Shown here: positions 59,842 to 64,000 of the stretch, piece after piece
Layout: each line of letters opens with the position of its first letter
Numbering within the stretch: the first letter of the stretch is position 1
Source of the DNA: CAMLOF01 sp041913045
GTDB lineage: Bacteria > Pseudomonadota > Gammaproteobacteria > Burkholderiales > Burkholderiaceae_C
Direction of reading: 5' to 3'
Length of the DNA: 64,000 nt
Assembly (NCBI GenBank): GCA_041913045.1
Contig: JAYSGB010000017.1
Coordinates: forward strand, 1 to 64,000
Position numbers and translations under genes: made by a program
Notes under the pieces: generated by a model
What the model saw: only the letters and a program-made list of their open reading frames with translations
What the model was told of the DNA's origin: nothing
The model's database searches: none

Positions 59842-61158
59842 ATGAGTTTCCAGACAGGCCTGTCCGGTTTGAACGCTTCCAGCAAGAACCTGGATGTGAT
59901 CGGCCACAACATTGCCAACGCCAACACCTCGGGCATGAAGGCGTCGCGCGCTGAGTTCTCCGAGATGTATGCCAGCGCGCTGGGTGCAGCAGGGGGCTCC
60001 AACAGTGGTATTGGTGTGCAGGTGGCTGCGGTGACCCAACTGTTCTCACAGGGCAACATCAAGGTGACGGGTAACCAGTTGGACCTGGCGGTCAACGGCA
60101 GCGGCTTTTTCCAGGTGAAAACCACCGACGGCTCGACGCTGTATACGCGCAACGGCGAATTCAAGCTGGACAAAGAGGGTTACATCATCACCAACAACGG
60201 TGCACGCCTGCAGGGGTTCTCTACCGACGAAGAAGGCAACCGTACCAGCGTGGTGACGCGCGATCTGCTGCTGCCGACGGGTGCTGCCATTGACCCGCGC
60301 GCAACCGGCGCAGGTACTGATGTGGACAAGCAGGGTGTTTCCATCACGGCCAACCTGGATGCCCGCGCAACGACGCTGGGTGCGCCGCTGGCCCCCGTTG
60401 CCCCCGCCACCACGGTGACGCTGACCACGGATCAGAAGAAGTACGGAACGGCTTTCAATGCCTACGACTCGCAGGGCAACGCGATTCCTGTTCAGCTGTA
60501 CTTCGTGCGGGTGGATGACGGCACGGACTCCACCACGGCGCAATGGCAGGGGCTTTGGAGCATTGATGGTGGACAGAACGCCACTCCGGTGGGAACGGTG
60601 ACCTTTGGCGTAGACGGCAAGGTGACGGCGAACAACCTGACAACCAATATCAGCATTGCGGGCGGCTCCTTCGCTTCGGGCATTCCGTCGAACGACCCCT
60701 TGTCTTTCCCGATCAACATCGAGGATGCTGATGGCAATTTCACGCTGACCCAGTACGGCGCGAACTTCGCGGTGTACGACCTCAGCCAGGACGGCTACCC
60801 CTCGGGCGAACTGACGTCCATCGACATCGGCGAAAGCGGCGTGATCCTGGCACGTTATTCGAATGGCGTCTCGCAGGCCGAGGGGCAGGTGGCGCTCGGC
60901 AACTTCCGCAACCTGCAAGGTTTGCAGCCGGTCAACGGCGGGTACTGGTCCGAGACCTTTTCATCGGGCCCGGTGGTTCTGGGTGGTCCGCAGGAAGGGC
61001 GCCTGGGACTGGTGCGCCAGAGTTCGCTGGAAGACTCGAACGTGGACATGACGCAAGAGCTCGTGAACATGATCGTGGCGCAGCGTGCCTACCAGGCCAA
61101 CGCACAGACTATCAAGACGCAGGACCAGGTGCAGCAGACGCTGGTGAACCTGCGCTGA
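59842..61158 (+). CDS. flgE: Flagellar hook protein FlgE
   Basis: This is the main hook subunit, 438 residues. The N-terminal helix (SFQTGLSGLNASSKNLDVIGHNIANANTSGMKASRAEF), the central hook domains (LYTRNGEFKLDKEGYIITNNGARLQGF) and the C-terminal helix (SLEDSNVDMTQELVNMIVAQRAYQANAQTIKTQDQV) are complete. AGGAG precedes ATG 59842. The length agrees with betaproteobacterial FlgE. Confidence 0.97.
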   Translation: MSFQTGLSGLNASSKNLDVIGHNIANANTSGMKASRAEFSEMYASALGAAGGSNSGIGVQVAAVTQLFSQGNIKVTGNQLDLAVNGSGFFQVKTTDGSTLYTRNGEFKLDKEGYIITNNGARLQGFSTDEEGNRTSVVTRDLLLPTGAAIDPRATGAGTDVDKQGVSITANLDARATTLGAPLAPVAPATTVTLTTDQKKYGTAFNAYDSQGNAIPVQLYFVRVDDGTDSTTAQWQGLWSIDGGQNATPVGTVTFGVDGKVTANNLTTNISIAGGSFASGIPSNDPLSFPINIEDADGNFTLTQYGANFAVYDLSQDGYPSGELTSIDIGESGVILARYSNGVSQAEGQVALGNFRNLQGLQPVNGGYWSETFSSGPVVLGGPQEGRLGLVRQSSLEDSNVDMTQELVNMIVAQRAYQANAQTIKTQDQVQQTLVNLR

Positions 61159-61184
61159 CTGGCAAACACTGAGCGAGAGACACC

Positions 61185-61925
61185 ATGGACCGCATCATCT
61201 ACACCGCCTCGACCGGCGCGAACGCTGCGATGCACCGGCAGCAGGTGCTCTCGCACAACCTGGCCAACGTCAGCACCAACGGTTTTCGCGCGGAGCTTGC
61301 CACCTTTCGGTCGGTGCCGCTGCGCGGCGAGGGTGCCAGCACCCGCGTGCATGCGCTGGAGGCCACGGCGGGCCACCTGGACGCGCCGGGCACCATGAGC
61401 CAGACCGGACGCAATCTGGACATTGCGGCGGTGGGCAAGGCGTACTTTGCCATCCAGGGACTGGACGGTACCGAGGCCTACACCCGTGCGGGTGCCTTGC
61501 AGGTGTCGGCCAACGGGGTGCTGGTGGGTCACGCGGGCCTGCCCATGCTCGACGGTGGTGGGGCGCCCATCAACGTGCCCGCTGGCTCGGAGGTGTCGAT
61601 CGCGTCGGACGGCACGGTGTCTGCCCGCGTGCCTGGGCAGCCCATTACCGCGATTGGGCGGCTGAAGATGATCACGCCCAACGAGGATTTGAAGATCAAG
61701 CGTGGGGACGATGGACTGTTTCGCAGTGCCGATGGCAACCCCATGCCGCAAGACAACGACGCTCGCCTGGCCGACGGCATGCTGGAGGGATCCAACGTGA
61801 ACCCGATCGAGGCCATGGTGGGCATGATTTCGGTGGCGCGGCAGTTCGAAGTGCAGATGCGCATGTTGCAAAACGCCGAGAAGAACGACCAGACCGCAGC
61901 ACAGTTGCTCAACCTGAACGGCTGA
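61185..61925 (+). CDS. flgF: Flagellar proximal rod protein FlgF
   Basis: This 246-residue rod protein has the start DRIIYTASTGANAAMHRQQVLSHNLANVSTNGFRAEL, the middle GKAYFAIQGLDGTEAYTRAGALQVSANGVLVGHAGLPMLDGGGAPI and the C-terminal LEGSNVNPIEAMVGMISVARQFEVQMRML. It starts 26 bases after flgE. Confidence 0.97.
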   Translation: MDRIIYTASTGANAAMHRQQVLSHNLANVSTNGFRAELATFRSVPLRGEGASTRVHALEATAGHLDAPGTMSQTGRNLDIAAVGKAYFAIQGLDGTEAYTRAGALQVSANGVLVGHAGLPMLDGGGAPINVPAGSEVSIASDGTVSARVPGQPITAIGRLKMITPNEDLKIKRGDDGLFRSADGNPMPQDNDARLADGMLEGSNVNPIEAMVGMISVARQFEVQMRMLQNAEKNDQTAAQLLNLNG

Positions 61926-61953
61926 CGCACACCAACCTGACAGGAGAACTGCC

Positions 61954-62736
61954 ATGATGAACTCCCTGAACATTTCCAAGACGGGCATGCAGGCCCAGCA
62001 GACTCAGCTGGACGTCATCTCGCACAACCTGGCCAACGTGTCCACGTCGGGCTTCAAGCGCGGCACGGCCATTTTTGAAGACCTGATCTACCAGAACCTG
62101 CGCCAGGCCGGGGGTAACACGTCGGAACAGTCGGAGTTGCCTACAGGCTTGCAGATCGGCCTGGGCGTGCGCACGGTGGCTACCGCCCGCACCTACACCC
62201 AGGGCAACCTGCAGCAGACCAGCAACAGCCTGGATGTGGCCATCAATGGCGGCGGCTTCTTCCAGATCGAAATGCCCGATGGCACCACCGCCTACACGCG
62301 TGACGGCGCTTTCCAGGTGAACTCGCAGGGGCAACTGGTGACGTCCAGCGGCTACCGCGTGCTGGGCGGGGTGACGATTCCTGCCGATGCGCGCAGCGTG
62401 ACCATTGGCGCGGATGGTGTGGTGAGTGTGATTTCAGGAGCCAGCACTGCGCCTCAGCAGGCCGGCACCATCGACCTGGCAACGTTCATCAACCCGGCCG
62501 GGTTGGAGCCGCGTGGGCAGAACCTGTTTACCGAAACGCTGGCTTCCGGCACCCCGACCACGGGCACGCCAGGCACCGAGGGGCTGGGACAGGTGATGCA
62601 GGGGTTTCTGGAAGGCTCCAACGTGAATGTGGTGCAGGAACTGGTCAACATGATCCAGACCCAGCGGGCGTACGAGATGAATTCGAAGGCGATTCAGACG
62701 TCTGACCAGATGCTGCAGCGCTTGTCGCAGCTTTGA
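61954..62736 (+). CDS. flgG: Flagellar distal rod protein FlgG
   Basis: This 260-residue distal rod subunit has NISKTGMQAQQTQLDVISHNLANVSTSGFKRGTAIFEDLIYQNLRQ, including the FlgG-specific FEDLIYQNLRQAG segment, and the C-terminal LEGSNVNVVQELVNMIQTQRAYEMNSKAI. CAGGAG lies ahead of two adjacent ATGs; 61954 is used by comparison with family N-termini. Confidence 0.97.
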   Translation: MMNSLNISKTGMQAQQTQLDVISHNLANVSTSGFKRGTAIFEDLIYQNLRQAGGNTSEQSELPTGLQIGLGVRTVATARTYTQGNLQQTSNSLDVAINGGGFFQIEMPDGTTAYTRDGAFQVNSQGQLVTSSGYRVLGGVTIPADARSVTIGADGVVSVISGASTAPQQAGTIDLATFINPAGLEPRGQNLFTETLASGTPTTGTPGTEGLGQVMQGFLEGSNVNVVQELVNMIQTQRAYEMNSKAIQTSDQMLQRLSQL

Positions 62737-62760
62737 TGAGGCGCCCGACGGAGTGAACGC

Positions 62761-63483
62761 ATGAAGTCTGAAAACCTTATTCGTGGCGGGCGGTGTGTCC
62801 GCGTGGCGGCCAGTCTGCTTGCCGCTGGTTGGCTGGCCGGTTGTGCCAGCCTGTCGCAAATTCCCGACGTGGATCTGGCAAAGGCGCCGCAGCGGCTGGA
62901 GTACCCGCAGCAGGCCATGGCCCAGAATGCGCAGTCCATGCCCGCCACGGGCAGCCTGTACGCCGCTTCTACCTTCCGGCCGGGGTTTGAGGATCACCGC
63001 GCGCGGCTGGTGGGCGACACGCTCACCGTGCGCATCACGGAACGGTTGTCTGCGTCGCAGTCATCGTCGTCCGAGGTGAACCGGGAGTCGGAGTTGAGTG
63101 CGGGTGTTTCGGCATTCCCTTATCTGAGCAGCTCCATCCTCGGCAAGTTGCAGGCGGGAGCCACGTCGTCGAACACCTTCAATGGTGACGGCGCCACTTC
63201 GGCCAACAACACCTTCACGGGCAACATCACCGCCACGGTGACCGAAGTGCTGCCCAACGGGCATCTGGTGGTGATCGGCGAAAAGCAGATTGGCGTGAAC
63301 CAGAACGTGGATGTCCTGCAGTTCTCGGGGACGGTGGACCCGCGCACCATTCAGCCGGGCAATACGGTGCTGTCCACGCAGTTGGCCAACGTGCGCGTGT
63401 TGTCTCGCGGACGGGGTGCGCAGAACGATGCGCAAACATTTGGCTGGCTTTCCCGGTTCTTTTTGATGCTTTTACCGTTCTAA
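62761..63483 (+). CDS. flgH: Flagellar L-ring lipoprotein FlgH
   Basis: FlgH forms the outer-membrane L-ring. The 240-residue protein has a lipoprotein signal with lipobox LAGC (C28), the conserved GSLYAASTFRPGFEDHRARLVGDTLTVRITE stretch (about 61-91) and a beta-rich C-terminal half (LPNGHLVVIGEKQIGVNQNVDVLQFSGTVDPRTIQPGN). Its TAA stop overlaps the start of the motif ahead of flgI. Confidence 0.97.
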   Translation: MKSENLIRGGRCVRVAASLLAAGWLAGCASLSQIPDVDLAKAPQRLEYPQQAMAQNAQSMPATGSLYAASTFRPGFEDHRARLVGDTLTVRITERLSASQSSSSEVNRESELSAGVSAFPYLSSSILGKLQAGATSSNTFNGDGATSANNTFTGNITATVTEVLPNGHLVVIGEKQIGVNQNVDVLQFSGTVDPRTIQPGNTVLSTQLANVRVLSRGRGAQNDAQTFGWLSRFFLMLLPF

Positions 63484-63506
63484 AGTTTTTCGACAATCGG
63501 TTCACG
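63483..63506 (+). promoter_or_regulatory. Shared flagellar upstream motif ahead of flgI
   Basis: AAGTTTTT-C-GACAAT-N4-TCACG begins at the flgH stop codon and ends 12 bases ahead of flgI. It repeats the blocks seen ahead of flgB. TAAAGTTT at its left edge also equals the sigma-28 -35 consensus, but no matching -10 follows at 11 bases. Confidence 0.4.
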
Positions 63507-63518
63507 AGGTAGTGCCTT

Positions 63519-64000
63519 ATGAACCGATTTGTTTTTTCCCCCCTTCGCAGCCTTTTACTGGCCTTTTCGGCCATTGCCCTTCTGGGTACTGCGCCAGCCT
63601 ACGCCACACGAGTGAAGGACGTGGCAGGCGTGCAGGGCGTGCGCAGCAACCAGTTGACCGGCTATGGCCTGGTGGTGGGGCTGGATGGCACGGGCGACCA
63701 GTCGCAGCAGATGCCCTACACCCGCCAAAGCCTGGCGAACTACCTGCAGCAGATGGGCATCACCCTGCCGGAAGGCGTGGTGGCACAACCCAAGAACATT
63801 GCGGCTGTGCTGGTGACGGCGCAACTGCCAGCGTTCGCCCGGCCGGGGCAAATGATCGACGTGACGGTTTCGTCCGTGGGCAACGCCAAGTCGCTGCGGG
63901 GCGGCACCCTCATCACCACGCCGTTGCGTGGCGTGGACGGTCAGGTCTACGCACTGGCCCAGGGCAGCATGCTCGTGGGCGGGGCCGGGGCTTCTGCTGG
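63519..64000 (+). CDS. flgI: Flagellar P-ring protein FlgI, N-terminal part
   Basis: The window ends inside the gene after about 160 codons. The product has a Sec signal (residues 1-28, cleavage after AYA) and the P-ring motif TRVKDVAGVQGVRSNQLTGYGLVVGLDGTGDQ, followed by QSLANYLQQMGI and IDVTVSSVGNAKSLRGGTLI. GAGGT lies 8 bases ahead of ATG 63519. FlgI assembles in the periplasm with help from FlgA, encoded nearby. Confidence 0.97.
   Translation, partial: MNRFVFSPLRSLLLAFSAIALLGTAPAYATRVKDVAGVQGVRSNQLTGYGLVVGLDGTGDQSQQMPYTRQSLANYLQQMGITLPEGVVAQPKNIAAVLVTAQLPAFARPGQMIDVTVSSVGNAKSLRGGTLITTPLRGVDGQVYALAQGSMLVGGAGASA

Overview
The window looks like a piece of chromosome from a high-GC betaproteobacterium of the family Comamonadaceae (Burkholderiales; Hydrogenophaga, Acidovorax or Rhodoferax type). 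The evidence is the gene order hemA-prfA-prmC-grxD, ubiE-Tim44-ubiJ-ubiB-fmdB-DUF502-aspS and motAB-cheYZ-flhBAF-fliA, the CNP1 and DUF3683 proteins, and one copy of a C-rich hairpin repeat that I recall as common in this family. The genus cannot be fixed by reading alone. Gene density is very high, most operons are coupled by ATGA or GTGA overlaps, and no gene-free stretch exceeds 300 bases. I saw no tRNA, rRNA, CRISPR array, insertion sequence or prophage.

Layout. 1-3.9 kb: start of gap, CNP1 protein and rppH on the minus strand, then proS and a lytic transglycosylase. 3.9-11.0 kb: a LysR-type regulator with two tandem helix-turn-helix domains, a good LysR box, and a complete branched-chain-amino-acid-type ABC importer followed by an alpha/beta hydrolase and an NTF2-like protein. 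11.1-18.4 kb: a divergent bifunctional penicillin-binding protein, then a KdpD-like kinase, KdpE-like regulator and the potassium transporter kup. 18.4-23.9 kb: a C4-dicarboxylate module (dctA, a TRAP-type binding protein without its membrane subunits, and a two-component system), with a terminator-like structure just ahead of dctA. 23.9-28.7 kb: AAA ATPase, grxD, prmC, prfA, hemA, all minus. 29.1-34.1 kb: the ugpBAECQ glycerol-3-phosphate operon. 34.2-47.1 kb: a giant FAD/Fe-S dehydrogenase, HIT and DUF971 proteins, a ubiquinone cluster (ubiE, ubiJ, ubiB), fmdB, DUF502, aspS and a YqjD/YqjE/YqjK envelope trio.

47.1-64.0 kb is a flagellar and chemotaxis region: motAB, cheY, cheZ, flhB, flhA, flhF, an FlhG-like protein without a P-loop, fliA, then flgN-flgM-flgA divergent from flgBCDEFGH and the start of flgI. 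A near-consensus sigma-28 promoter precedes flgM, and flgB and flgI share an upstream motif.

The observations most worth following up are the C4-dicarboxylate module, which resembles the tripartite DctB/DctS/DctA sensor of Bacillus subtilis, with a possible attenuator in the dctA leader; the double-HTH LysR regulator with its box and orphan-substrate transporter; the kup-linked Kdp-like two-component system; an intrinsic-terminator-like hairpin whose loop holds the ubiJ start codon; and the FlhG homologue lacking its ATP-binding motif.
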